DNA of 64,000 nucleotides from FEN-1219 sp964503125 (GTDB lineage: Bacteria; Pseudomonadota; Gammaproteobacteria; Steroidobacterales; Rariloculaceae): positions 1-64,000 of the forward strand of contig CAZCZE010000037.1 in assembly GCA_964503125.1 (NCBI GenBank). The letters run 5' to 3'. Every line of letters starts with the position of its first letter. The stretch's first letter is position 1. The translations under genes were made by a program, and so were the position numbers. The notes beneath the pieces are model-generated. The model did not search any database. It saw only the letters and a program-made list of their open reading frames with translations, and was not told the origin of the DNA. Below, piece by piece: positions 54,603 through 63,657 of this stretch.

Positions 54603-55153
54603 GGCCCGCCGAGCGAGAGCCCGATGCCCCAAACCAGCAAGCCGACGAGGAACGGTCCGAAGCCCGGCGCGAGCCCGTTCGGCGACAGGTTGTCGGACGA
54701 GATCGCAGCCGCCACGAACACGAGCACGAACGTGCCGATGACCTCGCTCAGCGCGTTCGCCGGCAGGTGGCGCACGGCCGGCGACGTGCAGAAGCAGGCG
54801 CGTTTGCCCGCCGTGTCGTCGGTTTGGCCCCAGTGCGGCAGGTAGTGCAGCCAGACGAGCACGGCACCCAACGCTGCGCCGAGGAATTGCCCGGCCATGT
54901 AGGCGCCCGCGTTACTCCACTCGCCGGTGGCGATGCCGACGCCGATCGTCACGGCGGGATTCAAGTGCGCGTTGCTGCCGACGGCGAGCGCGACGAGCAC
55001 GGCGCAGATCACGGCCAGGCCCCAGCCCGTCGTGATGACGATCCAGCCGCCCTTCTCCCCGTACGAGCCCTTGAGCGCGACGCAAGCGACGACGCCGTTG
55101 CCGAGCAGGATCAACGTCATCGTTCCGATCAGTTCGCCGAGAAATGGTTGCAC
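54431..55153 (-). CDS. glpF: Aquaglyceroporin / glycerol facilitator (MIP family)
   Basis: A 240-residue six-helix channel. NPA boxes are SNAHLNPAVT and TGYAINPARD; the Asp after NPAR marks the glycerol-conducting branch rather than a water channel. GQFLGAALGAVLVW and LSEVIGTFVLVFV are further MIP marks. It lies 18 bases after glycerol kinase, so glycerol enters by diffusion and is trapped by phosphorylation. Its 3' end is duplicated at 52801, evidence of an insertion there. Confidence 0.93.
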   Translation of the reverse strand: MQPFLGELIGTMTLILLGNGVVACVALKGSYGEKGGWIVITTGWGLAVICAVLVALAVGSNAHLNPAVTIGVGIATGEWSNAGAYMAGQFLGAALGAVLVWLHYLPHWGQTDDTAGKRACFCTSPAVRHLPANALSEVIGTFVLVFVAAAISSDNLSPNGLAPGFGPFLVGLLVWGIGLSLGGPTGYAINPARDLGPRLVHALLPIAGKGSSGWDYAAIPIVGPIIGAVLAGLAVVAVGI

Positions 55154-55171
55154 CTGACTCCCCTTTGCCGC

Positions 55172-56680
55172 TCACGCCGGCCGATCGATCCAATCGAACG
55201 AGCGGCGCACGGCCTTCTGCCATGCGCCGTACAGCTTGCTGCGCTCGGCATCCGCCATCGCCGGTTGCCAACGCTTCTCGACGCCCCAGTTGCGCACGAG
55301 CTCGGCGCGATTGGCGAAGAAGCCCACGGCGAGACCCGCGGCGTAGGCGGCGCCGAGCGCCGTCGTCTCGGTGACGCGCGGGCGCACGACGGGCACGCCG
55401 AGCTGATCGGACTGGAACTGCATGAGCAGCTCGTTGCCGACCATGCCACCGTCGACGCGCAGCTCCTTGATCGGAATCCCCGAGTCCTTCTCCATGGCTT
55501 CGAGCACGTCGCGCGTTTGATAGGCGACGGCCTCGAGCGCGGCGCGCGCGATGTGGCCGCGATTCGCATAGCGCGTGAGACCGACGACCACGCCGCGCGC
55601 CGTGTCGCGCCAGTACGGCGCGAACAGGCCCGAAAAAGCCGGCACGAAGTAGACGTCGCCGTTGTCGGCGACCTGCCGTGCGAGCGCCTCGATCTCGGCG
55701 CTCTTGGCGATGAGCCCCAAATTGTCGCGCAGCCACTGCACGAGCGCGCCCGCGATCGCGATCGAGCCTTCGAGCGCGTAATGCGGCGGCTCGTCGCCGA
55801 ACTGGTAGGCCACGGTCGTGATGAGCCCGGCCGTCGACGGCACGGGACGCGTTCCTAAGTTCATGAGCATGAAGCAGCCCGTGCCGTAGGTGTTCTTGGC
55901 CTCGCCGGGCTCGAAGCACGTTTGACCGACGAGCGCGGCCTGCTGATCGCCGAGAATGCCCGCGATCGGCACGCCCTTCAGTGAGCTCAACTGCGCCGTG
56001 CCGTAGCTCGCGCTCGACGGCGCGATGCGCGGCAACAACGCGCGCGGGATGTCGAACGCCGCGAGCAGGTCGTCGTCCCAATCGAGGGTGGAGAGATCCA
56101 TGAGCTGCGTGCGGCTCGCGTTCGTGACGTCGGTGAGGTGCACCCCGCCGGCGGCGCCGCCCGTGAGGTTCCAGAGGAGCCACGTGTCGATCGTGCCGAA
56201 CAGCGTGTCGCCGGCCACGGCTTTCGCGCGCGCGCCGGGGACGTTGTCGAGCAGCCAGCGCAGCTTGAGTCCGCTGAAGTAGGTCGCGAGCGGCAAGCCC
56301 GTGCGCGCGCGGAATCGGTCCTGGCCGCCGTCGCGCGTGTAGGCCGCGACGAGCTCGGCCGTGCGCGTGTCCTGCCAGACGAGCGCGTTGTGCAGCGGCA
56401 CGCCCGTGTTGCGGTCCCAGAGCACCGTCGTCTCGCGCTGATTCGTGATTCCGACGGCCGCGAGCTCGCCGGCGCGCACGCCGCCGCGCGCGAGCGCCTC
56501 GGCGATCACGGCTTGCGTGTTGCGCCAGATCTCGGCCGCGTCGTGCTCGACGTAGCCGGGCTGCGGGTAGATCTGCGCGTGCTCCTGCTGCGCGGCCGCA
56601 ACCACGTTGCCGCGCACGTCGAACAGCATGAAGCGGCTGCTCGTCGTGCCTTGATCGATCGCGCCGATGTACTTGCTCAT
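55172..56680 (-). CDS. glpK: Glycerol kinase
   Basis: A 502-residue FGGY-family kinase making sn-glycerol 3-phosphate from glycerol and ATP. Motifs: GAIDQGTTSSRFMLFD (phosphate 1), VGITNQRETTVLWDRNTGVP, VWQDTRTAEL, GILGDQQAALVGQTCFEPGE, KNTYGTGCFMLMNLG, VDGGMVGNELLMQFQSDQLG and GAAYAAGLAVGF near the C-terminus. Length and motifs fit GlpK. It lies 24 bases after the YeiH-type transporter and precedes glpF. Confidence 0.97.
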   Translation of the reverse strand: MSKYIGAIDQGTTSSRFMLFDVRGNVVAAAQQEHAQIYPQPGYVEHDAAEIWRNTQAVIAEALARGGVRAGELAAVGITNQRETTVLWDRNTGVPLHNALVWQDTRTAELVAAYTRDGGQDRFRARTGLPLATYFSGLKLRWLLDNVPGARAKAVAGDTLFGTIDTWLLWNLTGGAAGGVHLTDVTNASRTQLMDLSTLDWDDDLLAAFDIPRALLPRIAPSSASYGTAQLSSLKGVPIAGILGDQQAALVGQTCFEPGEAKNTYGTGCFMLMNLGTRPVPSTAGLITTVAYQFGDEPPHYALEGSIAIAGALVQWLRDNLGLIAKSAEIEALARQVADNGDVYFVPAFSGLFAPYWRDTARGVVVGLTRYANRGHIARAALEAVAYQTRDVLEAMEKDSGIPIKELRVDGGMVGNELLMQFQSDQLGVPVVRPRVTETTALGAAYAAGLAVGFFANRAELVRNWGVEKRWQPAMADAERSKLYGAWQKAVRRSFDWIDRPA

Positions 56681-56704
56681 GGGGTTACCTCAGGGCCGGC
56701 CGGC

Positions 56705-58207
56705 TCACGGCCCGGCGAGCGGCGGCATCAAGCCGCGGTGGAACAGATAGGCGACCGCGTAGGCGATCGGCGCGATCACGACGACGAGCGCTAGCCCATA
56801 GAGCAGCGCGACCTTGCCTAAGCCTCTGAGCTTCGCGAAGTCGGTGCAGGCACCCATGGCGACGAACGTCAGCATGAACAGCATCGTGCGCATCGGGCTC
56901 TGCACGACGGCCGTGCCCGTGTCGAGCGCCGCGGCGATCGCCTCGCCCTGCGACGCGATCGCAAGATAAACGAACCAAGCCACGAAGTAGCCGAGCCCGA
57001 ACTTCGGGAAACGGAACCAGATCTCCATGGCGCTGACCGACACGTTCCCGCCGCGCTTCTCGACTTTGCGGATCCAGACGATCGCGAGCAGGAACGCCCA
57101 AACGCCGATGAACACGTCGATCCAGATTTTCGTGAGCAGCGCCGCGCTCAGGATCCAGCCCGCTTGCCACTGCTGCCCCGTGAGCTGCAAGTTGCGCGCG
57201 ATCATGAGCTCGTCGAGCAGCGCGCCGGCGGCCGCATCGGCGCCGTCGGTCTTGACCGTCATGCCGAGCGCGGCGCCGTTGACGATGGGCGCGTCGGGGA
57301 AGAACGCCGTGTAGAGCGGAGGCAGCACGATGAGCTCGAGCATCGCGAAGATGACGACGACCATCGAGATCGTCACGGGGATGACGGGTTTCGCGCGGAT
57401 CGCGCCGGCCGTCGCGATCGCGGCCGACACGCCGCAGACGGAGATGCCCGACGCCAGCACGGCCGCGACGTCGCGCTTGAAGCCGAACAGGCGGCGCGCG
57501 AGCGCATAGACGATCGGCCAGAAAAACAGGTACGCGACGAACGTCGCCGCGGCGCCCGTGAGCACGAGATTGAACGCGAAGCCGCTCGCTTCGACGGTCT
57601 GCGCGCCCAGGTTGACGCCTAAGAACACGATGGCCGTCTTGATGTACCACTCGGGTCGCGCGGCCTCGGCGAGCTTGGCCGCGAAGCCCTTCGCGAAGTT
57701 GCCAATCGCGAGCCCGGCGAACAGCGCGAGCAGGTACGGCGCGCCTTCGCCGAGCTGCAGGCCCCACGTGAGCCCGGCCTCGTCGTAGCGGTTGCGGCCG
57801 CCGACGGCCGCGTCGACGATCGTGAGGTGCAGCTCGTTGCCGAGCACCCAGGCCGCCCACGTGATGACGAACAGCGCGCTGAAGCCGAGCACGAAGCGCC
57901 GCACGTCGAGCTTGAGGAAACGCGCACCGGTCGCGAACAAGCCCGTGAAGACGGCATAGGTCGCGAGCCACGCGACAATGGGGTGCCAACCCGCGTAGCC
58001 GGCGCCCGCGGGTGCGAACAGCTTGCTCCACGCGAACTCGCCCGCGAGATTCGTCCATTCCCAGGGCCGGGGCCGCGCCATCCAGCCGACGGCATCGACG
58101 CCGGCGAGCGCGAGCAGGCTCAACGCAAAGATCGCGAGCCCGAGCCAGACACTCCACCAATCCTCGGTGGCCAGCATGCCGCTCGACCAGCGCCGGTTCG
58201 TGCTCAT
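56705..58207 (-). CDS. YeiH-type putative sulfate/sulfite exporter
   Basis: A 500-residue inner-membrane protein of the UPF0324/YeiH family with about ten helices: APYLLALFAGLAIGNFAKGF, WYIKTAIVFLGVNLGAQTVE, LASGISVCGVSAAIATAGAI (the conserved G.S.CG.SA motif), MRTMLFMLTFVAMGACTDFA. Family members are proposed sulfate or sulfite exporters. It is longer at both ends than E. coli YeiH. Its ATG overlaps the DUF5395-like stop (ATGA). The glycerol genes follow on the same strand. Confidence 0.87.
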   Translation of the reverse strand: MSTNRRWSSGMLATEDWWSVWLGLAIFALSLLALAGVDAVGWMARPRPWEWTNLAGEFAWSKLFAPAGAGYAGWHPIVAWLATYAVFTGLFATGARFLKLDVRRFVLGFSALFVITWAAWVLGNELHLTIVDAAVGGRNRYDEAGLTWGLQLGEGAPYLLALFAGLAIGNFAKGFAAKLAEAARPEWYIKTAIVFLGVNLGAQTVEASGFAFNLVLTGAAATFVAYLFFWPIVYALARRLFGFKRDVAAVLASGISVCGVSAAIATAGAIRAKPVIPVTISMVVVIFAMLELIVLPPLYTAFFPDAPIVNGAALGMTVKTDGADAAAGALLDELMIARNLQLTGQQWQAGWILSAALLTKIWIDVFIGVWAFLLAIVWIRKVEKRGGNVSVSAMEIWFRFPKFGLGYFVAWFVYLAIASQGEAIAAALDTGTAVVQSPMRTMLFMLTFVAMGACTDFAKLRGLGKVALLYGLALVVVIAPIAYAVAYLFHRGLMPPLAGP

Positions 58208-58449
58208 CGCGGCGTGCGCCCCGGCACGCGCAACGTGTAGTTGCAGTAGTGCGCGTGATACTGGTGGAGCCCTCGCGGCAACGTCGCGAGGTCGAACAGG
58301 ACCCGCACGTCGACGGGCGACTCGCTCGCGAGCCTAACCGCGACGAGCGCGTCGAGCCCGCGCAAGTCGGCGTGCACCACGTCGAGGCCCGTGCCGCACG
58401 CGCGCCACCCGTCGCGCTCGTACGTGAGCACGAGCTCGTGCGTGGTCAC
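58204..58449 (-). CDS. DUF5395-like small protein
   Basis: An 81-residue soluble protein from GTG 58449: THELVLTYERDGWRACGTGL, then VDVRVLFDLATLPRGLHQYH and AHYCNYTLRVPG. The final QYHAHY.NYT motif recalls DUF5395, found beside YeiH-type transporters. Start and stop overlap both neighbours (GTGA, ATGA). The longer open frame to 58794 is a shadow. Probably a cytoplasmic partner of the transporter. Confidence 0.7.
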   Translation of the reverse strand: MTTHELVLTYERDGWRACGTGLDVVHADLRGLDALVAVRLASESPVDVRVLFDLATLPRGLHQYHAHYCNYTLRVPGRTPR

Positions 58450-58613
58450 GGCAGGATGAACCGCGAGACGAGCCAGCCGAGCAGCAGCAGGCCGATGAAG
58501 CCGAGCGCGATGCTGCCGAGCACGAGCGAGCTTTCCCAGCCTTCCCACGGTTCCGGCGCGCCCGACAGCGCGTCTTCGCCAGGCGGAATACCCGGCGACG
58601 GCTCTTGCGACAT
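58446..58613 (-). CDS. 55-residue single-pass membrane microprotein
   Basis: ATG 58613 to TGA 58446 encodes a soluble acidic N-terminus (SQEPSPGIPPGEDALSGAPE), a Trp-rich PWEGWE stretch and one transmembrane helix (SSLVLGSIALGFIGLLLLGW), ending SRFILP. The stop overlaps the next start as GTGA. The precise coupling to the DUF5395-like and YeiH-type genes argues that it is real. A candidate small subunit of the transporter. Confidence 0.78.
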   Translation of the reverse strand: MSQEPSPGIPPGEDALSGAPEPWEGWESSLVLGSIALGFIGLLLLGWLVSRFILP

Positions 58614-58696
58614 CCGAACCCCCTCGAGACCGCAATCTACGTTGCGTTCGGCGAGAGTATAAGCGCCTTCGGCGGCGGCCCGCCATTCCGACTACG

Positions 58697-59596
58697 ATGG
58701 CTGCGATGAGCGGCGCGTGGCGGCAAATTCTCGCGAGCGGCGGCACGTTGCTGCTCGACGGCGGCACCGGCACGGAGCTGCGTCGGCGCGGCATGGATTT
58801 GAGCGACGCGGCGTGGAGCGGGCTCGCGTCGCTGACGCACTACGATCTGCTCGTCGAAATCCACTCCGACTACATCGCCGCGGGCGCCGACGTCATCACG
58901 ACGAACACGTTCGCCACCACGCGCTTCGTGCTCGACGCCGCGGGCCACGGCGATAAGTTCGCGGCGATCAACGCTCGCGCCGTCGCGGCCGCGCGCGAAG
59001 CGCGCGACAGCAGCGGCCGCGACGTGGCCTTAGCGGGCTCGCTGTCGTGCCTGCCGCCGCGCTTCGACGCGCACGCCTACCCCGACGAGCGCGCCGAGAG
59101 CGCCGCCTACCTCGAGCTCGCGGAGACGCTTGCCGAAGCCGGCGTCGACTTGCTGGTCCTCGAGATGATGCAAGAGACGCGGCACGCGCCGCTCGCGTGC
59201 GCCGCGGCGCGCGCCGTGGGACTGCCGTGGTGGCTCGGCGTGAGCTGCCGGCACGGGGCCGGGGACGAGCTCGTCGGCTTCGACTTTCCGCTGGTGCCGC
59301 TCGCGACGTGCCTCGACGCGCTGCTGCCGCTCGAGCCCGCCGCCGTCGCCGTCATGCACAGTCCGCTGACGGCCGTGGTCCCGGCGCTCGGGGCCCTGCG
59401 GACGCGATGGACCGGACCGCTCGGCGCTTATCCCGACATCGGCGACGGCCTCACGAGAGCCGTCAGCCCCGCGGCGCTGGCAGACCAGGCGCGCGAGTGG
59501 CTCGTGGCCGGCGCGCGGATCATCGGCGGCTGCTGCGGCACGACGCCCGATCACGTTCGCGCGCTGCGCCGGACGTCCGGCGCGCCAAAACCGTGA
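58697..59596 (+). CDS. Homocysteine S-methyltransferase family protein
   Basis: A 299-residue zinc enzyme of the Hcy-methyltransferase fold (MmuM/BHMT type), moving a methyl group to homocysteine. LLLDGGTGTELRRRGMDLSD is the usual N-terminus, and DVITTNTFATTRFVLDAAG follows. The three zinc Cys are in GVSCRHG and IIGGCCGTTPDH. The donor, S-methylmethionine or a betaine-like compound, cannot be told. Divergent from the microprotein gene. Confidence 0.9.
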   Translation: MAAMSGAWRQILASGGTLLLDGGTGTELRRRGMDLSDAAWSGLASLTHYDLLVEIHSDYIAAGADVITTNTFATTRFVLDAAGHGDKFAAINARAVAAAREARDSSGRDVALAGSLSCLPPRFDAHAYPDERAESAAYLELAETLAEAGVDLLVLEMMQETRHAPLACAAARAVGLPWWLGVSCRHGAGDELVGFDFPLVPLATCLDALLPLEPAAVAVMHSPLTAVVPALGALRTRWTGPLGAYPDIGDGLTRAVSPAALADQAREWLVAGARIIGGCCGTTPDHVRALRRTSGAPKP

Positions 59597-59656
59597 AGTA
59601 TCACCGCCCGGCCCGCCGACGCCCCACGGTACGATCCGTGGTCGGAGGGCCTAGGC

Positions 59657-60403
59657 ATGGCGCGCGGCGCAACGAAAAATCGACAATTCTCGTTCCTCTG
59701 GGCCCCGCTCGCCCTTTGCACCGGCGCGTGCGGCGCCTTTGGGACGGCACCGATGACCGGCTCCCCACCACCTGTTGCTGCGGATGCACCCTCGCCCGTG
59801 CCGCCGGCAGCGAGCAGCCGGCAGCTCGAGGCCCGCATCGACGAGCTCGAGTTGCGCCTGCTGGAAGCGCAAGCGCAGCACCTCGAGGTTCAAGCCAGGC
59901 TTGACGACGCGCGGCGCGAAGTCGTGCGGGCGATGGCCAAGCTCCAATCGGTGGCGACACGAGCGGAAGCGGCGTCGGGAATGGCCGAGGCGGAGATCGC
60001 GCTGCAAACCCTGCCGCAAACGGTGGCGGCCCAAGCTGCCGCCGAAGGGAAGCGGCTCATCGAGCAATCAACGGCAGAATTCGACGAACAGAACTACGGC
60101 GGCGCGCTGTATCTCGCGAACGAAGCCAAGAACGCGGCGGCCGCCGCACGCGGTCAGATCGCGGGGGCCGAGCAGGTGTCGGCACGCCCGGACGAGCGAT
60201 CGTTCGCCGTGCCTCTGCCGCTGCAGACGACTTCGCCGGCCAACGTGCGGGAAGGGCCCGGCGTGTCCTTCGCCGTGCTTTTCGTGCTGCCGAACGGCGC
60301 ACCGCTGACAGGCCATTCCGCCGCGCAACAGTGGCTGCGCGTCACGGACGAATCCGGTCGACGTGGCTGGATCTCGCGGAGCCTCATCCGCGCACGGCCC
60401 TGA
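59657..60403 (+). CDS. Coiled-coil lipoprotein with C-terminal SH3 domain
   Basis: A 248-residue exported protein. The hydrophobic leader ends in LCTGACGAF (lipobox-like). A Pro-rich linker (35-52) leads to a coiled coil (55-110: QLEARIDELELRLLEAQAQH), a helical section to 175, and an SH3b domain at about 190-248 with PANVREGPGVSFAVLFVLPN and WLRVTDESGRRGWISRSLI. SH3b domains bind cell wall peptides. Likely an envelope protein facing peptidoglycan. Convergent with the diguanylate cyclase, overlapping its 3' end by 20 bases. Confidence 0.82.
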   Translation: MARGATKNRQFSFLWAPLALCTGACGAFGTAPMTGSPPPVAADAPSPVPPAASSRQLEARIDELELRLLEAQAQHLEVQARLDDARREVVRAMAKLQSVATRAEAASGMAEAEIALQTLPQTVAAQAAAEGKRLIEQSTAEFDEQNYGGALYLANEAKNAAAAARGQIAGAEQVSARPDERSFAVPLPLQTTSPANVREGPGVSFAVLFVLPNGAPLTGHSAAQQWLRVTDESGRRGWISRSLIRARP

Positions 60404-62033
60404 TGGGCGTGGCGGCTACGATCACTCGATTGCGGCCGGCGCGCTTCGCCTCGTAAAGCGCCGCGTCGGCGACGTCGATCAATTTCTCGCCGGTGTCGCC
60501 GTGCAGCGGGAACTCGGCGACTCCGATGCTCAGAGTCACGTGCCCGGCCGGAGCGGGCAGCGTCTCGAGGCGCCGGCGAATACGGTTGGCCACATCGGCG
60601 GCTCCGCGTGCCTTGGTCTCCGGCAGCAAGACGAGGAACTCTTCCCCGCCGTAGCGCGCCACCAGATCGACGTCGCGAGTCTCCTGTCGCAGGATCGTGG
60701 CGAACTGTTTGAGTAGCTCGTCGCCGGCCGGATGGCCGTGAGTGTCGTTGTAGCGCTTGAAGTGGTCGACGTCCGTCATGAGCACGGCGAACGTGTGTTT
60801 CAGGCGCTGCGAGCGCAGCACCTCGTTGCGAAGCACCTCCGTCATTCGCCGCCGGTCGCTGAGCCCCGTCAAAGCGTCGGTCACGGATAGTCGCTCGAGC
60901 TCCTGCCGGCTCTCGCGCAAGCGCACGACCATGTTCTTGAAGACTTCGGTGAGATAGCCGATCTCGCCGCGCGCCGCCGGCAAGTTGACCTCGAGGCTAC
61001 CGCCCGCAACCTTCGCGGCGGCTTTGGTGAGGCGGTCGAGCGGTCGGACGATCAACAGGCCAAGGGCGTAACCGAGGCTTCCCGCCAACACCAAGGTGAC
61101 CACGGCGATGAGCAACGCAGAGTTGCGCAGGCGCGCGAGCTCCCGGTACACCTGGACCGCGGGAATTTCGGCTACGACTACCCAATCGAGGCCCGGCACT
61201 CGGCGCATGTGACCAATGACCTGCTCTCCGGCGGCGTTCAAGAACTCGCTCGGCTCGCTATCGTCCGCAGCGTGTGCCCGGACGAGCTCGGCGTCGTAAC
61301 GCGGCATCGGCAACGCGCCGTCGCTCGAGCTGATGACGGGGCTGCCTTCCTCGGTCAGCAACGACACCTCGCCTGCTTCACCGGGCACGAAGCGACGCAA
61401 TGTATCCGCCAACGCGTGTAAATCGACCGTCGCCGTCATCAGCCCAAGGATCGCCTCCCCGTTCGTGCGAATCGGCACTGCGATCACCATCTCGGGCGCG
61501 CCGCTCGCCTCATCCCAATATGACTTGCCGACCACGAACTCCTGGCTGCGAATCTGCGCCTGCCAGTCGGCCGGTAGCGTCACGGCCTCGGCGGGGTCGG
61601 CGCCAGCCGCAACGATGCGACCATCCGAATCGAGAATCCGGATGTCGCTGTAGTAGTCGAACCGCTCTCTTACCGATCGCAAGTAGTCGGTGAGCCGCCG
61701 GCGCGAGCCCGACGGCTCGGCACGATCGCTGCTATGCGGCAGACGCGCAACGTTTTCCGTCACCTCGTACGAGCTCGCGAAAACGCGCAGCTCGTAGCGG
61801 CGATCTTTCAACCAAAGATCGAGGTCGCGAGACGTCTGCACGCTTGCGCTCAGCAGCTCTTGCTTGGCCTTCGCGGCCAGCGAACGCTTGTTCTCGACAT
61901 AGGAGATCCAGGTCGTAGCGAACGACGGCAGCAACGTCGCCAGCGCCGCCAACACGAGGATCATGACCCGGATGCTGTCGGGCCGAAAAACGCGCAGGCG
62001 CGCCGTAATGTTGGTTGGTTCCGTTTGGCTCAC
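60384..62033 (-). CDS. Membrane-bound diguanylate cyclase (dCache-HAMP-GGDEF)
   Basis: A 549-residue c-di-GMP synthase. Membrane helix 1 is about 22-42; a periplasmic double-Cache sensor (about 45-285) follows, with DIRILDSDGRIVAAGADPAE and VIAVPIRTNGEAILGLMTAT; helix 2 is about 300-320; a HAMP-like linker (RPLDRLTKAAAKVAGGSLEV) leads to GGDEF with MTDVDHFKRYNDTHGHPAGD, the active site RYGGEEF and an intact inhibitory I-site RDVD five residues before it. It should sense a small extracellular ligand and raise c-di-GMP, with product feedback. GTG start 62033. Confidence 0.95.
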   Translation of the reverse strand: MSQTEPTNITARLRVFRPDSIRVMILVLAALATLLPSFATTWISYVENKRSLAAKAKQELLSASVQTSRDLDLWLKDRRYELRVFASSYEVTENVARLPHSSDRAEPSGSRRRLTDYLRSVRERFDYYSDIRILDSDGRIVAAGADPAEAVTLPADWQAQIRSQEFVVGKSYWDEASGAPEMVIAVPIRTNGEAILGLMTATVDLHALADTLRRFVPGEAGEVSLLTEEGSPVISSSDGALPMPRYDAELVRAHAADDSEPSEFLNAAGEQVIGHMRRVPGLDWVVVAEIPAVQVYRELARLRNSALLIAVVTLVLAGSLGYALGLLIVRPLDRLTKAAAKVAGGSLEVNLPAARGEIGYLTEVFKNMVVRLRESRQELERLSVTDALTGLSDRRRMTEVLRNEVLRSQRLKHTFAVLMTDVDHFKRYNDTHGHPAGDELLKQFATILRQETRDVDLVARYGGEEFLVLLPETKARGAADVANRIRRRLETLPAPAGHVTLSIGVAEFPLHGDTGEKLIDVADAALYEAKRAGRNRVIVAATPIRAVRG

Positions 62034-62179
62034 ACTTCCACGGTTGGCAGCGCGCTCTGGGCTCGCGGTCGAGACACCGTACCGGAAGCCCGTTTGCCCG
62101 ACCGTGCGCAGTCCGCAGTTTCACTCCGGCACCGGAGCCGAACGCGCCGAAGCGTGTCGCTGTCCACGCGTCCGGGACG

Positions 62180-62809
62180 TCAGTCGGGTTGGGGAATGGC
62201 GCCGACGTCTTTCGGCACCTGATAGCCGCGCTGCACGGCGGGGCGCTCCGCGATCGCGCGATACCAACGCCGCACGTTCGGGTAGATCGCGAAGTCGATG
62301 CCCTGCCATTCGTAGCGCGCGATCCACGGCCAGGTCGCGATGTCGGCAAGCGAATAGTCGCCCGCGAGATACTCGGCGTCGCGCAAGCGCCGATCGAGCA
62401 CGCCGTAGATGCGCTTCGCCTCGTCGCCGTAACGCTTCTCGGCGTACTCCGACTTGCCGCGGTTGAACTTCAAGAAGTGATGCGCCTGACCGAGCATCGG
62501 CCCGACGCTGCCCATCTGCAGCATGAGCCACTCGACCGTCTGCCAGCCGTTCTTGCCGCTGCCCTTAAGGAGCCCCGTCTTGTCGGCGAGGTAGAGCAGG
62601 ATCGCGCCCGACTCCATGAGCGAAAACCCGGCGTCGTGATCGACGATCGCGGGAATCTTGTTGTTCGGGGAGAGCGCGAGAAACTTAGGGTCGAACTGCT
62701 CGTTGGCGTTGATGTCGACGGGGATCGCGCGGTACGGCAGCCCGACTTCCTCGAGCATGATCGACACTTTGCGGCCGTTGGGCGTGGTCCAGGTATAGAG
62801 ATCGATCAT
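62180..62809 (-). CDS. Glutathione S-transferase family protein (YfcG/YghU-like)
   Basis: A 209-residue GST: thioredoxin-like N-domain MIDLYTWTTPNGRKVSIMLE with PNGRK at the catalytic position, ALSPNNKIPAIVDHD (cis-Pro) and FSLMESGAILLYLADKTG, then a helical C-domain with SLADIATWPWIARYEWQGID. The TPNGRK start and MESGAIL motif match the YfcG/YghU disulfide reductase subgroup, which uses glutathione to reduce disulfides. Cytoplasmic, alone. Confidence 0.92.
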   Translation of the reverse strand: MIDLYTWTTPNGRKVSIMLEEVGLPYRAIPVDINANEQFDPKFLALSPNNKIPAIVDHDAGFSLMESGAILLYLADKTGLLKGSGKNGWQTVEWLMLQMGSVGPMLGQAHHFLKFNRGKSEYAEKRYGDEAKRIYGVLDRRLRDAEYLAGDYSLADIATWPWIARYEWQGIDFAIYPNVRRWYRAIAERPAVQRGYQVPKDVGAIPQPD

Positions 62810-62913
62810 CGCGGGCGCGCTCCGGCGCGAGGAACGGCGATTCTACTCCTGCGCCCTTGCCAGGCATCCCGTGCCTAACGAATCATAGGCGCCGTTCCAA
62901 CGAGATCGACGCC

Positions 62914-63648
62914 ATGCCGGTCGCCCTTTTGATCGTCGCGCTGCAAGTCATCGCCGTCGTGCACCTTTTTCGCACGGGGCGCGATATGCGCTGGCTATTC
63001 CTCATCATCCTCGTGCCGGGCGTCGGCTGCCTCGCGTATTTCATCGTCGAAGTGCTGCCGTCGCTGGGGCAGAACCCCGCGGCGCGGCGCGCGTGGCGAC
63101 GCGCGCAGCAGGCCATCGATCCGAATCGCCGCTTGCGCGAAGGCTCGCTGAACTACGAGCGCAGTCAGAACATCGAGAGCGCAGCCAAGCTCGCCGGCGA
63201 GCTCACGAAGGCCGGCCGGCACGCCGAAGCCATCCGCATCTGCGAGGAAGCGCGCACCGGCATCTTCGTCGACGACCCGAAGATCCTGCTCGCGCTTGGC
63301 CAGGCGCAGTTCGCCGCCTGCGATTACGCGGCGACGATCGCGACGCTCGATCATCTGCGCGCGCAGAACCCCGGCTTTCGCTCCACCGACGGCCACCTCG
63401 TCTACGCGCGCGCGCTCGAAGAGAACGGCGCCACCGAGCGCGCGCTCGAGGAATACGCCGCGCTCTCGAAGTATTACCCGGGCGCCGAAGCGCGCGTGCG
63501 CCATGCCATGCTGCACAAGAAGCTCGGGCAAACGGAGCGTGCCACCGAGCTGTTCGCGGCCGTGCTCGAGGACGCGCGTCTCGCGCCGAAGCACTTCCGC
63601 ACGAGCCAGCGCGAATGGATCGAGATGGCCGAGCGCGAGAAGCCCTGA
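62914..63648 (+). CDS. TPR protein with N-terminal PLDc_N-type membrane helices
   Basis: A 244-residue protein. Two membrane helices (3-20, 25-45; MRWLFLIILVPGVGCLAYFI) form the short PLDc_N-type anchor, then tetratricopeptide-like helices (about 85-235: RHAEAIRICEEARTGIFVDD, PKILLALGQAQFAACDYAAT, ALEEYAALSKYYPGAEARVR). Similar proteins are annotated as membrane TPR assembly factors, with no set role. ATG 62914 is preferred over 62857 because it begins the first helix. Convergent with the TRAP gene. Confidence 0.82.
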   Translation: MPVALLIVALQVIAVVHLFRTGRDMRWLFLIILVPGVGCLAYFIVEVLPSLGQNPAARRAWRRAQQAIDPNRRLREGSLNYERSQNIESAAKLAGELTKAGRHAEAIRICEEARTGIFVDDPKILLALGQAQFAACDYAATIATLDHLRAQNPGFRSTDGHLVYARALEENGATERALEEYAALSKYYPGAEARVRHAMLHKKLGQTERATELFAAVLEDARLAPKHFRTSQREWIEMAEREKP

Positions 63649-63657
63649 CGCCGCCTG

